A stretch of 64,000 bases of DNA, from the NCBI RefSeq assembly GCF_002250705.1, contig NZ_NMVP01000023.1, positions 248,001-312,000 of the forward strand, in the 5' to 3' direction. This document shows, one piece after another, positions 26,891 to 36,453 of this stretch. The stretch comes from Enemella evansiae (GTDB lineage Bacteria; Actinomycetota; Actinomycetes; Propionibacteriales; Propionibacteriaceae). Below the pieces are notes generated by a model that was not told the DNA's origin, searched no databases, and was given only the letters and a program-made list of their open reading frames with translations. The position numbers and the translations under genes are program-made. The stretch's first letter is position 1; each line of letters opens with the position of its first letter.

Positions 26891-28204
26891 ATGAGCACCA
26901 GCGATACGACCGGAGACCGCAGCGAGGAGCGGGCCGTACTGCGGCGCATCGACGCGCGGCTGCTGCCGTTTCTGCTGCTCTGCTACACCTTTGCCTACCT
27001 GGATCGGGTGAACATCGGTTTCGCCAAATTGCACATGCAGGCGGACATTCCGGCGATCACCGAGGCGGCCTTCGGGCTGGGGGCGGGGTTGTTCTTCATC
27101 GCGTACGCCTGTTTCGAGATCCCCAGCAATCTGCTGATGCACCGGATCGGAGCGCGGCGCACGATCACCCGGATCATGGTGCTGTGGGGTCTGACCTCGG
27201 CGGCGATGATGTTCGTGAACAACCTCACCACCTTCTATGTGTTGCGGATCCTCCTCGGCATCTTCGAGGCCGGTTTCGCACCGGGCATCATTCTTTACCT
27301 CACCTACTGGTACCCGGTCCGGCGGATGGCCCGGGCGATGGGTATCTACATGCTGGCCGGGCCCATCGGGTCGATCATCGGCTCCAGCGGGTCCGCGCTG
27401 ATCATCCGCACCTTCGATGGCGTCTGGGGCCTGGCCGGCTGGCAGTGGATGTTCCTCATCGAGGGCCTGCCCTGCGTGGTGATGGGCATCATCTTCTGGA
27501 AGGTGATGTCAGATCGTCCCGAGCAGGCCGACTGGTTGTCCGATCGGGAGAAGCAGGTGGTGCGCCGTGCGGTCGGTGAGGGCAAGGACGAGGCGACGCA
27601 CAGTTTCGCTACCGCGCTGAAGCAACCGCAGGTGCACATCATGGCGGCGGCGTACTTCGGGATCATGTGCGGGATCTATGCCGCCACCTTCTGGCTGCCG
27701 ACGATTCTCAAGGAGAACGGGGTTTCCGACAATTTCACCGTCGGGTTGCTCAGTGCGGTGCCCTACGTGTTCACGATCGTGGTGATGATCTGGTTGTCGC
27801 GGCGCTCCGATGCCCACGCGGAGCGGCGTTGGCACGCGATCGTACCGACCGTGGTCGCGGCCGTTGCCCTGCTGGTGGCCGCCTTCTCCGCGAAGAACTT
27901 CGCCGTCTCGTTCCCGGCGCTGTGCGTGGCGATCTGTGCGGTCTGGGGTGCCTACACGGTGTTCTGGGCGATGCCCGGTGAACACTTCGGTGGCACGGCG
28001 GCCGCCGGTGGGATCGCCTTCATCAACACCATCGGCATCCTCGGCGGTTTCGTCGCGCCCTATCTGATCGGGTTGGTGAAGCAGGCGACCGGCAGCACCC
28101 AGGGTGGTCTGATCGCGATGGTCGTGCTGCTGGTCGTTTCCATCATTGCCCTGCTGTTGATCAGACCCTCGACGGTGTTGCAGCGGGAGCGGGTCAGCAC
28201 ATGA
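26891..28204 (+). CDS. MFS transporter, anion:cation symporter (ACS) type
   Basis: 437 residues from ATG 26891. Family signs are RRIDARLLPFLLLCYTFAYLDRVNIGFA at the start (spread over helix 1), CFEIPSNLLMHRIGARR between helices 2 and 3, and GIFEAGFAPGIILYLTYWYP. ACS members (phthalate, tartrate, glucarate and dipeptide-like anion carriers) take up organic anions. The stop overlaps the ATG of the M81 peptidase-like gene, so the two work together: uptake followed by hydrolysis is the simplest reading. Likely controlled by the divergent Lrp-type regulator. Confidence 0.92.
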   Translation: MSTSDTTGDRSEERAVLRRIDARLLPFLLLCYTFAYLDRVNIGFAKLHMQADIPAITEAAFGLGAGLFFIAYACFEIPSNLLMHRIGARRTITRIMVLWGLTSAAMMFVNNLTTFYVLRILLGIFEAGFAPGIILYLTYWYPVRRMARAMGIYMLAGPIGSIIGSSGSALIIRTFDGVWGLAGWQWMFLIEGLPCVVMGIIFWKVMSDRPEQADWLSDREKQVVRRAVGEGKDEATHSFATALKQPQVHIMAAAYFGIMCGIYAATFWLPTILKENGVSDNFTVGLLSAVPYVFTIVVMIWLSRRSDAHAERRWHAIVPTVVAAVALLVAAFSAKNFAVSFPALCVAICAVWGAYTVFWAMPGEHFGGTAAAGGIAFINTIGILGGFVAPYLIGLVKQATGSTQGGLIAMVVLLVVSIIALLLIRPSTVLQRERVST

Positions 28205-29700
28205 CGCGCGTCCTGGTGGCTGGCTTCCTGCACGAGACCAACACCTTCGCCAGAACGCCGGCCGGTTGGGAGAATTTCGTCAACGGGGAAGGGTTTCCGC
28301 GGATGCACCGCGGCGTGGAGATCGTCGAACTGGCCGAGGTGAACATCCCGATGGGTGGTTTCCTCACCTCGGCTGACCCGGAGTGGGAGCTGGTTCCGGT
28401 GATCTGGTGCGCCGCCTCACCTTCGGCTCCGGTCACCCGCGATGCCTTCGAACGGGTGTCCGAGTTGATCGTGGAAGCCTGTCGGACCGAACAGCCGGAT
28501 GCGGTCTATCTGGATCTGCACGGCGCGATGGTCACCGAGGACTTCGACGATGGTGACGGTGAACTGTTGCGCCGGGTCCGCGACGTCGTCGGTCCGGATG
28601 TGCCGATCGCGGTCAGCCTCGACCTGCACGCCAACGTGACCGAGCTGATGCTGACCTCCGCCGATGCGATGGTCGCCTATCGCACCTATCCCCATGTGGA
28701 CATGGCCGAGACCGGGGTGCGCAGCACCGCACAACTGCGGGTACTGCTCGGTGGCGGGCGATTGCACGCCGCGGCGGAGCAGCTGGACTTCCTCATTCCG
28801 ATCAACTCGGGCAGCACCCTGCTGGAACCGGCTCGCGGGTTGTACGCCGAGCTCGAGGAGTTGGAATCGGAGGGGGTGGTGCTCACCTTCGCCGCCGGGT
28901 TCCCCGCCGCCGACTTTCCAGACTGCCGGCCGTGCGTCTTCGGTTATGGACCGGACGAAGAAGCGGTACGCCGGGTGGTGGCGGAGTTGGCCGGCCGGGT
29001 CGCTGCCGCCGAGGCGGAATTCGTGCTGCAGGCGCTGCCCGCCGACCGGGCCGTGGCCCGCGCCGGTGAACTGGTGGCGGAGGGCAGCCGTCCGGTGGTG
29101 ATCGCCGACACCCAGGACAACCCGGGCGCCGGCGGTGATGCGACCAGTCTCGGGTTGCTCCGGGAACTGCTGGCCGCCGATGTCGAGGGAACCGTGCTGG
29201 CCGCGCTCTGGTACCCGGAGGTGGCTCGCGCCGCGACCGAAGCCGGTGTCGGTGCGACCGTCACCGCGCGGTTCGCCGGCTCCGGCGTACCGGGGGACGA
29301 GCCGATGGAAACCGAGTTCGAGGTGGAGGCGCTCAACTCCGGAGAACTGGTCTTCGACGGGCCGATGATGCACGGCAACCGGTTGTCCGTCGGTCCGAGT
29401 TGCCTGCTTCGCCATGGCAACGTCCGGGTCGTGGTGAACGCGCACAAGGCGCAGATCATGGATCGCAACCAGATCCGTGCGGCCGGCCTCGACCCCGAGG
29501 ATCAGGCGATCGTGGCGGTGAAGAGCTCGGTGCACTTCCGCGGCGACTACCAGCCGATGGCCGCTGAGGTTCTCGTCGCGCTCGCTCCTGGCCCGATGCA
29601 GGCCGACCCGGCTGGTTTCACCTGGCAGCGGCTCACCGCCGGCGTCCGCCTCGGTCCGCTGGGGACACCGTTCGCGGCGGCGATGGTCAACCCTCATTGA
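28201..29700 (+). CDS. M81 family metallopeptidase (MlrC-like)
   Basis: 499 residues. The M81/MlrC pattern is present: the N-terminal VAGFLHETNTFARTPAGW, AVYLDLHGAMVTEDFDDGDG, SLDLHANVTELMLTSADAM, YRTYPHVDMAETG and, late, DTQDNPGAGGDATSLGLLREL. The His and Asp residues in HETNTF, DLHGAM and DLHAN are the proposed zinc ligands. The founder MlrC degrades linear microcystin peptides, but most relatives probably act on small modified peptides or amides. ATGA overlap with the transporter gene. The substrate is unknown. Confidence 0.9.
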   Translation: MTRVLVAGFLHETNTFARTPAGWENFVNGEGFPRMHRGVEIVELAEVNIPMGGFLTSADPEWELVPVIWCAASPSAPVTRDAFERVSELIVEACRTEQPDAVYLDLHGAMVTEDFDDGDGELLRRVRDVVGPDVPIAVSLDLHANVTELMLTSADAMVAYRTYPHVDMAETGVRSTAQLRVLLGGGRLHAAAEQLDFLIPINSGSTLLEPARGLYAELEELESEGVVLTFAAGFPAADFPDCRPCVFGYGPDEEAVRRVVAELAGRVAAAEAEFVLQALPADRAVARAGELVAEGSRPVVIADTQDNPGAGGDATSLGLLRELLAADVEGTVLAALWYPEVARAATEAGVGATVTARFAGSGVPGDEPMETEFEVEALNSGELVFDGPMMHGNRLSVGPSCLLRHGNVRVVVNAHKAQIMDRNQIRAAGLDPEDQAIVAVKSSVHFRGDYQPMAAEVLVALAPGPMQADPAGFTWQRLTAGVRLGPLGTPFAAAMVNPH

Positions 29701-29790
29701 ACCCGGTGCGGGCGGTCCGGGTCTGCCTACGGGGTGTATGCAGAAACGCATCGTTTCGGAGGGACCCCAGGGACCGGAGATCCGGAGCAA

Positions 29791-29837
29791 ACTACACGCT
29801 TGTAGCTTTCCCCAGGCTGTGGATAACTCTGGGGAGA
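29791..29837. repeat. DnaA-box repeat, copy 1 (downstream of panC)
   Basis: A small hairpin CTACA/TGTAG (29792-29805) is followed by CTTTCCCCAGG, the perfect DnaA box TGTGGATAA (29818-29826) and CTCTGGGGAGAA. CCCCAG and CTGGGG form an inverted repeat around the box. Over 37 bp (29801-29837) it differs from copy 2 at only three positions. Confidence 0.8.
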
Positions 29838-29853
29838 AGTCTTTGACCAAGAG

Positions 29854-30717
29854 TCAGGTGTGACGGGGGAGTTCCCAGTTGTCGATCAGGCGAACCTGGC
29901 CGACGCGGGCGGCCACGATCGCCAGGGCGTTCCGGTCACCGACGTCATCCAGCTCGGCGAAGGTCCCCGGATCGACGATCGCGAAGTACTCGACCTCGGC
30001 GCCGGCCTGCTCGACCACCGCGCGCCCGGCCCGTGCCAGCGCCGGCGCATCGGTGTCCCCGGCGGCCGCCCGATCGGCGACCAGCCGCAGCCCCCGGGAC
30101 AGGGAGAGTGCGGCCTCGCGGTCGGCGGCATCGAGCCGGACATTGCGACTCGACATCGCCAAACCGTCCGCTTCCCGGACCGTCGGCGCGACCCGGATCG
30201 CGGTCGGGATGTTCAGGTCCGCCACCAGGCGGCGGACCACCGCGACCTGCTGTGCGTCCTTCTGGCCGAACCAGGCCAGATCCGGGGTGACCATCCCGAA
30301 CAGCTTCGCCACCACCAGTGCCACACCGTCGAAATGACTGGCCCCGCGGGCCGCGCCCTCCCACGGTTCGCTGACCCCGCCGACCCGGACCGCGGTGACG
30401 AACCCCGGGGGATAGACCTCCTCCGGTCCCGGCGCGAAGATGACCGTCGCCCCGGCCTCGGTCGCCAGCCGGACGTCCTCGTCCTCGGTCCGCGGATAGG
30501 CGTCCAGGTCACCGGGGTCGTTGAACTGCGCCGGATTCACGAAGATCGTCACGACCACCTGCTCGCACTCGGCCGCGGCCGCCCGGATCAGGCTCAGATG
30601 GCCCTCGTGCAGCGCGCCCATCGTCGCGACCAGGCCGATCCGGCCGGCGGACCGGCGTACCGGCTCGGTCCGCTCACGCAATTCGGCGAGGGTGCGGATG
30701 ACAGGAATCTCAGTCAC
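29854..30717 (-). CDS. panC: pantothenate synthetase (pantoate-beta-alanine ligase)
   Basis: 287 residues from GTG 30717, placed 7 bases after a TAGCGT box (30730-30725 on the minus strand), so probably leaderless. The enzyme joins pantoate and beta-alanine with ATP. Motifs: LVATMGALHEGHLSLIRAA (the nucleotidyl-transferase HxGH type), VVTIFVNPAQFN, YPRTEDEDVRLA, FGQKDAQQVAVVRRLV and AMSSRNVRL (KMSKS-like). No panB or panD is adjacent. The gene is bracketed by two DnaA-box repeats. Confidence 0.96.
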   Translation of the reverse strand: MTEIPVIRTLAELRERTEPVRRSAGRIGLVATMGALHEGHLSLIRAAAAECEQVVVTIFVNPAQFNDPGDLDAYPRTEDEDVRLATEAGATVIFAPGPEEVYPPGFVTAVRVGGVSEPWEGAARGASHFDGVALVVAKLFGMVTPDLAWFGQKDAQQVAVVRRLVADLNIPTAIRVAPTVREADGLAMSSRNVRLDAADREAALSLSRGLRLVADRAAAGDTDAPALARAGRAVVEQAGAEVEYFAIVDPGTFAELDDVGDRNALAIVAARVGQVRLIDNWELPRHT

Positions 30718-30759
30718 GTCGCACACGCTAGCCAAGCCGCCGAGCGCGCTCCCAAAAAA

Positions 30760-30803
30760 CATCGATGTAACTTTCCCCAGCCTGTGGACAACTCTGGGGA
30801 GAA
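30760..30803. repeat. DnaA-box repeat, copy 2 (upstream of panC)
   Basis: The palindrome ACATCGATGT is followed by CTTTCCCCAGC, the perfect DnaA box TGTGGACAA (30783-30791, TTGTCCACA on the other strand) and CTCTGGGGAGAA. It occupies the gap upstream of panC, just before a family B REP unit. Confidence 0.8.
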
Positions 30804-30813
30804 CCTTCGCTCA

Positions 30814-30854
30814 GGTCCTCTCGACACGGTCGCTGCGCGATCTACTCGAGGACC
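30814..30854. repeat. REP-like repeat, family B variant
   Basis: A 41-bp palindromic unit with ends GGTCCTC/GAGGACC and the core TCGACACGGTCGCTGCG. It abuts the 3' end of the helicase gene. Confidence 0.75.
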
Positions 30855-30862
30855 GGTGCTGG

Positions 30863-33800
30863 TCAGCCGAGCCGGTCGGCGGTACGCAGATACTCCCGGG
30901 CGGCATCGCTCAACCGCCGCGGCAGACCCCAGTGCTCGAGCACGGCGGTGAACCGCTCGTCCTCGGCCGCCGCCGGCCGCCGGGCGGTCACCAGATCGAG
31001 CAGCAGCGCCGCCTCCGACAACGGGATCAGCGCCAACCGGCGCGGGCCGAGCCGTCGGGCCCTGGCCTCCGGCTGGCTGGGCAACCGGTACACCCGCTCC
31101 CGCCAGTCGTCGCTGCCGAGCGGATCGTCGACCACCAGCACCTCGGCGGCCACTAGCGCGGCCAACCCTTCACCCAGCCGGCGTACCAGCCCCGCATCGA
31201 TGCGACGCAACCCCGCCGCCCCGGCGTACGCCTCCGCCAGCCGCTGCCCGACGACCGGTCCTTCGACCGCCACCAGTTCGGGCAGCAGGCTCGACAGGTC
31301 GGCATCGGCGGCGATCGGGCCGGCGAACACCCGGTACTCCTCCAACCCGGCGGCCCGGGACGCCGCCGGCGCCGGTTGGGTGACCGGCTCGATCCCGGCG
31401 ATCCCGAGGGTCTCCCACAACGGCCGCAGCGCCGCCGCCGGATCGGCCGCCCATGCCGAATCCGTGATCCGCACGAACCGCCAGCCACCGCGCTCCAGAT
31501 CGCGACGGCCGGTCAGCTCCGAGCGGTACGCCGCAGCGCCCGCCCACTGCGCCGACTCGCACTCCACCGCCACCCGGCCACGGCTCCCGTGCACGACCAG
31601 ATCGAGCTGCTGGCCCTGCACCACCTCACCCGCGCTCACCCGGAAACCCTGCTCCAGCACCGCATCGGCGATCCGCTGCTGCAGCAACGAGGTGAACGGC
31701 GGTACCAACACCGCATCGCCCACCGCATCGCTCAACTCACCGGGCACCGGCACCCCGGATCCACCACCGGCCCGGGCCTCCACCTCGAGCGCATGCTCCA
31801 GCAACTGCCGCCGCAGATCCTCGGGATTCGGCAGGTCCGCCAACCCCACCGAATGCACCAGGATCACCTGGTCGCGGGCCCGTGAGATCGCCACGTTGTA
31901 GCGCTGCACCGCGACCTCCCGGGTCTGGGCGACCAGCCGGGCGGCGGGCGCCGCCACCATCGAAACCACCATCACGTCGCGTTCGCTGCCCTGGAAGGCC
32001 GGCGGCTCGCCGACCTGCAACCGCCGTTCGCTCCACACCTCGGTGGGCAGCTCGTGCTGCAACCGGGTCGCGATGGCGCGGGACTGCTCCTGGCCGAGCA
32101 GGCTGACCACCCCGATGCTCATCCCCGCGTATCCCGGGTCGGCGACCAACCGGGTGACCTCGGCGACGACCGCGTCCACCTCGGCGGCGTTCACATTGCC
32201 GCGGCCCAGTTCGGCACCGGTGACCGCGATCGTCCGGAACGGTGGCAGCGGCCCGAACTGGCGGACCGGCTGCAACCGGATGCCCTCGGCGGCGTACGCG
32301 ATCCGGTTGGAGAAGTCGATGATCTCCGGCACGCTGCGGCGATGCTCGGTGAGCACCTGCCGGCTGCCGAAGCGCAGCGTCGCCTCGTCGAACAGTGAGC
32401 GCATCGGGTTGGTCCACAGTCGCGCCAGCGGGTCGTCGCCGAGATGTTCGGCGGCGAGCGCACGCAGCTGGTCCCGGTCCTGGCCGACGCCGGCGGGCGA
32501 GACCTGCTTGTCATCGCCGACGACCACGATCCGCGGCGCCAGGTATTGCAGGAAGACCGCGTCCAGGCCCGCCTGGGAGGCCTCGTCGACGATCACCACA
32601 TCGAAGGCCTGCTCGCTCACCTCGACCTGTTCGGCGACCCGATAGAGAGGCATGATCCAGGCCGGCACCGCGCCCCGGGCGGTGGCCAGCAGCTCCCGGA
32701 TCTCGCGCCGGGTCCGGGCCGCGTGCCGACCGGTCCCGCGACCCAGCAACCGCACCTGCTGGGCGTACGCCGTCAGCGCCGCCCGCGCCGCCGGGGTGAG
32801 CCGCTCGATCGCGTGCTGCCAGGCCTGTTCGGCCGCGAGCTCGGCGACCACGGCCACGATCGCGGCGTCGAGGGCGTCCAACCGTTCCCGGACATCCTGG
32901 CTGTCGGCGGCGGCCCGGGTGCTCAGCCAGTGATCGGTACGCCCCCACGCCCAGGCCGCGTCGAAGTCCCGCAATCGCTGCTGCCACAGCGAATCCTGCG
33001 ACTCGTCGGAGTCGGTGAGCGCCGCCGCCAACCGCGGATTCCAGTCCAGGATCTCCCCGGCCAGCCGATCCCGGCCGCGGTCGGACTCCTGCCGCGAGCG
33101 GGCCAGATCGCGGGCGATCGCCTGCTCGTGATCCAGGTCGGGGATCGCCGCGACCGCGTCGAGCAGCTCCTGGCCGCTGCGGAACTCGGCCCAGTCCGGC
33201 TTGGGCCAGCCGCGGGAGGCGGCGAAGTCGTCGATCCCGCCGAGCTCCTCGGCGATCCGGACCAGCTCGACCAGCCGATCGCGTTCGGTGCGATGCGCGT
33301 CCAACCGGGTCCGCAGGTCCGCGCCGGGCGCGGGCGGGTTCTCCCACTGGTCATCGGCCAGCGTCAGCAGCCGTTCGAGTTCCAGGTGGGCGATCACCTG
33401 GTCGAGTTGGTCCGGGGTGGTCGGGATCCGGCCGTCCACCCGGATCCGCTCCAGGTCCGGGGCGACCGCCCGCAAGGTGCGCCCGGTCAGCAGCCGGGTC
33501 CGGATGTGACCGTCGGCGCCGAGCCGGATCCGGTGGTCGCCGGCATAGTCACGTGCCCCGGTGACGAGTTCGAGCAGGCCGTCGGTGGGTCCGTCGATGA
33601 CGACCTGGCTGGTACGCCCCAGCGCCTCCGCCTGGCGTTCGGCAGCGCCGACCACCTCCCGAACGGTCGCGGCCCGGGCCCGCCAGGAGGTCGCACCCTC
33701 GAGCACCGCCGTGATCGCGGACTCGGTCCACGACGAGCGTGCCTGCCGCAGTCGGGTGATCCGGCCGCGCAGATCGGTGAGGGTGGCCGCGAAGTCTCGG

Positions 33801-35266
33801 CGCTGCACCGGGGCCATCGCGCGCAACCCGGGGAGCCAGCGCTGCAGGCCCGGGTTCTGATGGCGTTCGGCCCGGCGGCGGGCCGCCTGGTGCCGACGCT
33901 GCAGTTCCCCGTCGGCCTGTTCGGCCTGCGCGGCGGCCCCCCGCGCGGCGCGCCGATGACCGAGCAGGTCCGCACCGCCGACCGGGGACCAGGAGCGCTG
34001 CGGGTCGAAGAACTCGCGCACCCAGCCGTACCGGTCCAGGTGCTCGCGGTGCCAGCCGACCACCTCGGCCAGGGTGCCAGGGCGACCCGATTCGGGGACC
34101 TCGACGGTCTCGGCGGCGCGGGCGGCGACCAGGGCATCGAGACAGGTCGCGCGCTCGGCACCGAGCCGGTCCAGGTCGCCGTGCAGCTGCCGGATCCGGG
34201 CCGTCCGGGCGTCCGGATCGTCGTGGGCGGCCTCGTCGGCGAGCCGCCGGACCGCCTCGGTGAGTTCGTCGAGTTCGGCCTCGGCGGTGCCCAGCACGCT
34301 CACCGCCAGCGCCCGCAGCGGTGCCGGCAACTGGGCCCGGAGCTGGGTCAGGGCCCGGTCGGTGGGCGCGGTGACCAGCACCCGCTGACCCTGGGCGAGC
34401 AGGTGACTGACCAGGGCGCCGATGGTGTGCGTCTTGCCGGTACCGGGCGGTCCCTGGACCACCACCTGGGCCTGGTTGTCGACCCGTTGCAGCACCCGGC
34501 GCTGGGCCGCGTTCAGCGGCAGCGGCCCGAACGGATCCCCGGCCACCTCGACGAACGCGCCCTCACCCGGGGATCGTTGCCGGGTCCCGACCGGCGGCGG
34601 CACCCGATCCGGGTCGAGCAGCGGCCCCAGCCCGTCGGGTACCCGGTCGTCGCGGACGATCCGCTCGGCGATCTGCTCCAGCACGGTGGCGATCCCCTGC
34701 TGGCCACGGCGGCGCAGCACCAGCGTGGGTTCCGGCTCGGCGTCGAGGTCGGCGAGCAGCGGAACCAGCTGGGCCCAGCCACCGCGGCTCGTCCGCACCC
34801 GCTGTTCCCAGTCGGTGCCCGCATCGGGCCAGTCCCGCGGATCGAGGAAGCTGCGCAGTTCGGGCACCGGGTCACCGTCGGTGAACAGCGACACCCGCCC
34901 GCTGTCGGCATCGGTCACCAGCCGGGCGGGAATCGTCACGGCATGCCGCGCGACCGCGGGCGGGCCGCTGCGGCGTACCAGCCCGAGCGCCAGCACCAGC
35001 TCGAGCTCCTCGGGCCGGGCGGCGTGCTCCAGCGCGCTCGCGAAGAGGGTCTCGTGCGCGGCATCGCCACGGCCGGCGACCAGCAGCGGGGTGGTGGGAT
35101 CGTCGGTGTCCCGCAGTCCGGGCAGCGCCACGACCCGGCCGTCCGCGGTGTCGGCGTATGCCCGGGTGGTGCGCACCGGGGTCAGCCGGAGGCGTTCCAG
35201 GGCCGCGAGGTAGCGGAACATCCCCGCCACCCGGTCAACATCAGAACTCCGAAACACTGCCAGCAA
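30863..35266 (-). CDS. large SF1 helicase with C-terminal MTES_1575-type nuclease domain
   Basis: 1467 residues. Walker A GPPGTGKTHT is near 272, Walker B with FDVVIVDEASQ near 888, and late helicase motifs QGSERDVMVVSM (about 1090) and YNVAISRARDQVILVH (about 1125): an AAA_11/AAA_12-like SF1 helicase with a 600-residue coiled insertion between the two RecA halves. Near 1235-1275 is a restriction-endonuclease-like domain (LDLVVHGSRGRVAVECES, RRDLERGGWRFVRI) of the MTES_1575/Vsr-like type. A winged-helix-like region follows to the end. TTG 35266 is the longest start; GTG 35254 or ATG 35221 are alternatives. Such helicase-nuclease fusions occur in defence islands, but no other defence gene is adjacent, so housekeeping nucleic-acid repair is equally possible. 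Confidence 0.85.
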   Translation of the reverse strand: MLAVFRSSDVDRVAGMFRYLAALERLRLTPVRTTRAYADTADGRVVALPGLRDTDDPTTPLLVAGRGDAAHETLFASALEHAARPEELELVLALGLVRRSGPPAVARHAVTIPARLVTDADSGRVSLFTDGDPVPELRSFLDPRDWPDAGTDWEQRVRTSRGGWAQLVPLLADLDAEPEPTLVLRRRGQQGIATVLEQIAERIVRDDRVPDGLGPLLDPDRVPPPVGTRQRSPGEGAFVEVAGDPFGPLPLNAAQRRVLQRVDNQAQVVVQGPPGTGKTHTIGALVSHLLAQGQRVLVTAPTDRALTQLRAQLPAPLRALAVSVLGTAEAELDELTEAVRRLADEAAHDDPDARTARIRQLHGDLDRLGAERATCLDALVAARAAETVEVPESGRPGTLAEVVGWHREHLDRYGWVREFFDPQRSWSPVGGADLLGHRRAARGAAAQAEQADGELQRRHQAARRRAERHQNPGLQRWLPGLRAMAPVQRRDFAATLTDLRGRITRLRQARSSWTESAITAVLEGATSWRARAATVREVVGAAERQAEALGRTSQVVIDGPTDGLLELVTGARDYAGDHRIRLGADGHIRTRLLTGRTLRAVAPDLERIRVDGRIPTTPDQLDQVIAHLELERLLTLADDQWENPPAPGADLRTRLDAHRTERDRLVELVRIAEELGGIDDFAASRGWPKPDWAEFRSGQELLDAVAAIPDLDHEQAIARDLARSRQESDRGRDRLAGEILDWNPRLAAALTDSDESQDSLWQQRLRDFDAAWAWGRTDHWLSTRAAADSQDVRERLDALDAAIVAVVAELAAEQAWQHAIERLTPAARAALTAYAQQVRLLGRGTGRHAARTRREIRELLATARGAVPAWIMPLYRVAEQVEVSEQAFDVVIVDEASQAGLDAVFLQYLAPRIVVVGDDKQVSPAGVGQDRDQLRALAAEHLGDDPLARLWTNPMRSLFDEATLRFGSRQVLTEHRRSVPEIIDFSNRIAYAAEGIRLQPVRQFGPLPPFRTIAVTGAELGRGNVNAAEVDAVVAEVTRLVADPGYAGMSIGVVSLLGQEQSRAIATRLQHELPTEVWSERRLQVGEPPAFQGSERDVMVVSMVAAPAARLVAQTREVAVQRYNVAISRARDQVILVHSVGLADLPNPEDLRRQLLEHALEVEARAGGGSGVPVPGELSDAVGDAVLVPPFTSLLQQRIADAVLEQGFRVSAGEVVQGQQLDLVVHGSRGRVAVECESAQWAGAAAYRSELTGRRDLERGGWRFVRITDSAWAADPAAALRPLWETLGIAGIEPVTQPAPAASRAAGLEEYRVFAGPIAADADLSSLLPELVAVEGPVVGQRLAEAYAGAAGLRRIDAGLVRRLGEGLAALVAAEVLVVDDPLGSDDWRERVYRLPSQPEARARRLGPRRLALIPLSEAALLLDLVTARRPAAAEDERFTAVLEHWGLPRRLSDAAREYLRTADRLG

Positions 35267-35480
35267 CTTCCCTCACACGCCTTCGACTCCGACCACCATC
35301 GGGCTCTGGCGCAGGCTAGGCGGTCGAGGTGACGAACGCGCGTCAACGAGGTGTCGCCTTGGCCGCCCGGGTCTCGGCCGGTGGGGGTCGGTGTCCACCC
35401 ATTCTCACCCGCCACCGGCGTCCACCGAAATCGGCGCCTCGCTAGGGTGGACCCGGCGTACACACCTAAGGAGCTTCAGC

Positions 35481-36404
35481 ATGCAGATGGGACTCATCGG
35501 ACTCGGCAAGATGGGCGGCAACATGCGCGACCGCCTGCGCCAGGCCGGGCACACGATCGTCGGTTACGACACCAACCCCGAGCTCTCCGATGTCAAGGAT
35601 CTGGCGGAGCTGGCCAGCAAGCTCGACGATCAGCCCAAGGTCGTCTGGGTGATGGTGCCCGACAAGGTCGTCGATCAGGTCATCGATGAGTTGGCCGGGG
35701 TGCTCGGTGACGGCGATGTGATCATCGACGGCGGCAACTCCAAGTGGACCCACGACGGCCCGCGGGCCGAGAAGCTCGCCAAGCAGGGCATCGACTACCT
35801 CGACTGCGGTGTCTCCGGCGGCGTCTGGGGCATCAAGAACGGCTATGCGCTGATGGTCGGCGGCAAGGACGAGGTGGTCGCCAAGGTCCAGCCGATCTTC
35901 GATTCCCTCAAGCCGGCCGGCGATTACGGCTTCGTGCACGCCGGGGATCATGGCGCCGGGCACTTCGCCAAGATGGTGCACAACGGCATCGAGTACGCGA
36001 TCATGCAGGCGTACGCCGAGGGCTGGGAGCTGCTCGAGGCGGCCGGTCACGTCACCTCGGTGCGGGAGACCTTCAACTCCTGGCGCGAGGGTTCGGTGAT
36101 CAAGTCCTGGCTGCTGGATCTCGCGGTCGCGGCACTGGATTCCGACGAGCACCTGGACAAGATCCGCGGGTACGCCGCGGACTCCGGTGAGGGTCGTTGG
36201 ACCGTCGAGGCCGGGATCGAACTCGGCGTACCGCTGCCGACCATCACCGACGCCCTCTATGCGCGTTTCGTGTCCCAGCAGGAGGATTCGCCGGCGATGA
36301 AGATGGTCGCCGCGATGCGCAACCAGTTCGGCGGGCACGCCGTGCAGGAGGTCGCCGCACCCGGTCAGCCGCCGCAGCCGCCGGTCGCGGGCGGCACCGC
36401 CTGA
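35481..36404 (+). CDS. gnd: 6-phosphogluconate dehydrogenase, short decarboxylating type
   Basis: 307 residues from ATG 35481, with AAGGAG about 8 bases upstream. The NAD(P)-binding fold begins MGLIGLGKMGGNMRDRL; the catalytic region contains DCGVSGGVWGIKNGYALMVGG and HFAKMVHNGIEYAIMQAYAEG with the active lysine and asparagine. It is the short (about 300 aa) YqeC/GndA-like class rather than the 470-residue class. gnd between dnaN and recF is the conserved actinobacterial arrangement, so its presence here marks the old core; it is now 13 kb from dnaN and 17 kb from recF. Confidence 0.95.
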   Translation: MQMGLIGLGKMGGNMRDRLRQAGHTIVGYDTNPELSDVKDLAELASKLDDQPKVVWVMVPDKVVDQVIDELAGVLGDGDVIIDGGNSKWTHDGPRAEKLAKQGIDYLDCGVSGGVWGIKNGYALMVGGKDEVVAKVQPIFDSLKPAGDYGFVHAGDHGAGHFAKMVHNGIEYAIMQAYAEGWELLEAAGHVTSVRETFNSWREGSVIKSWLLDLAVAALDSDEHLDKIRGYAADSGEGRWTVEAGIELGVPLPTITDALYARFVSQQEDSPAMKMVAAMRNQFGGHAVQEVAAPGQPPQPPVAGGTA

Positions 36405-36453
36405 CCGGTCCGATCTGAACTCTGTCCACGCCCGTCAACATCGCCTGTCGACA

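Noticed and set aside
32444..35332. 962-aa open frame on the plus strand opposite the helicase gene
   Set aside because: A shadow of the high-GC codon pattern: Gly/Arg/Pro-rich with no recognisable domain, while the minus strand has clear helicase motifs. Other long opposite-strand frames (for example at 284-1606, 11462-13048, 14634-16613, 46330-48288) were rejected for the same reason.
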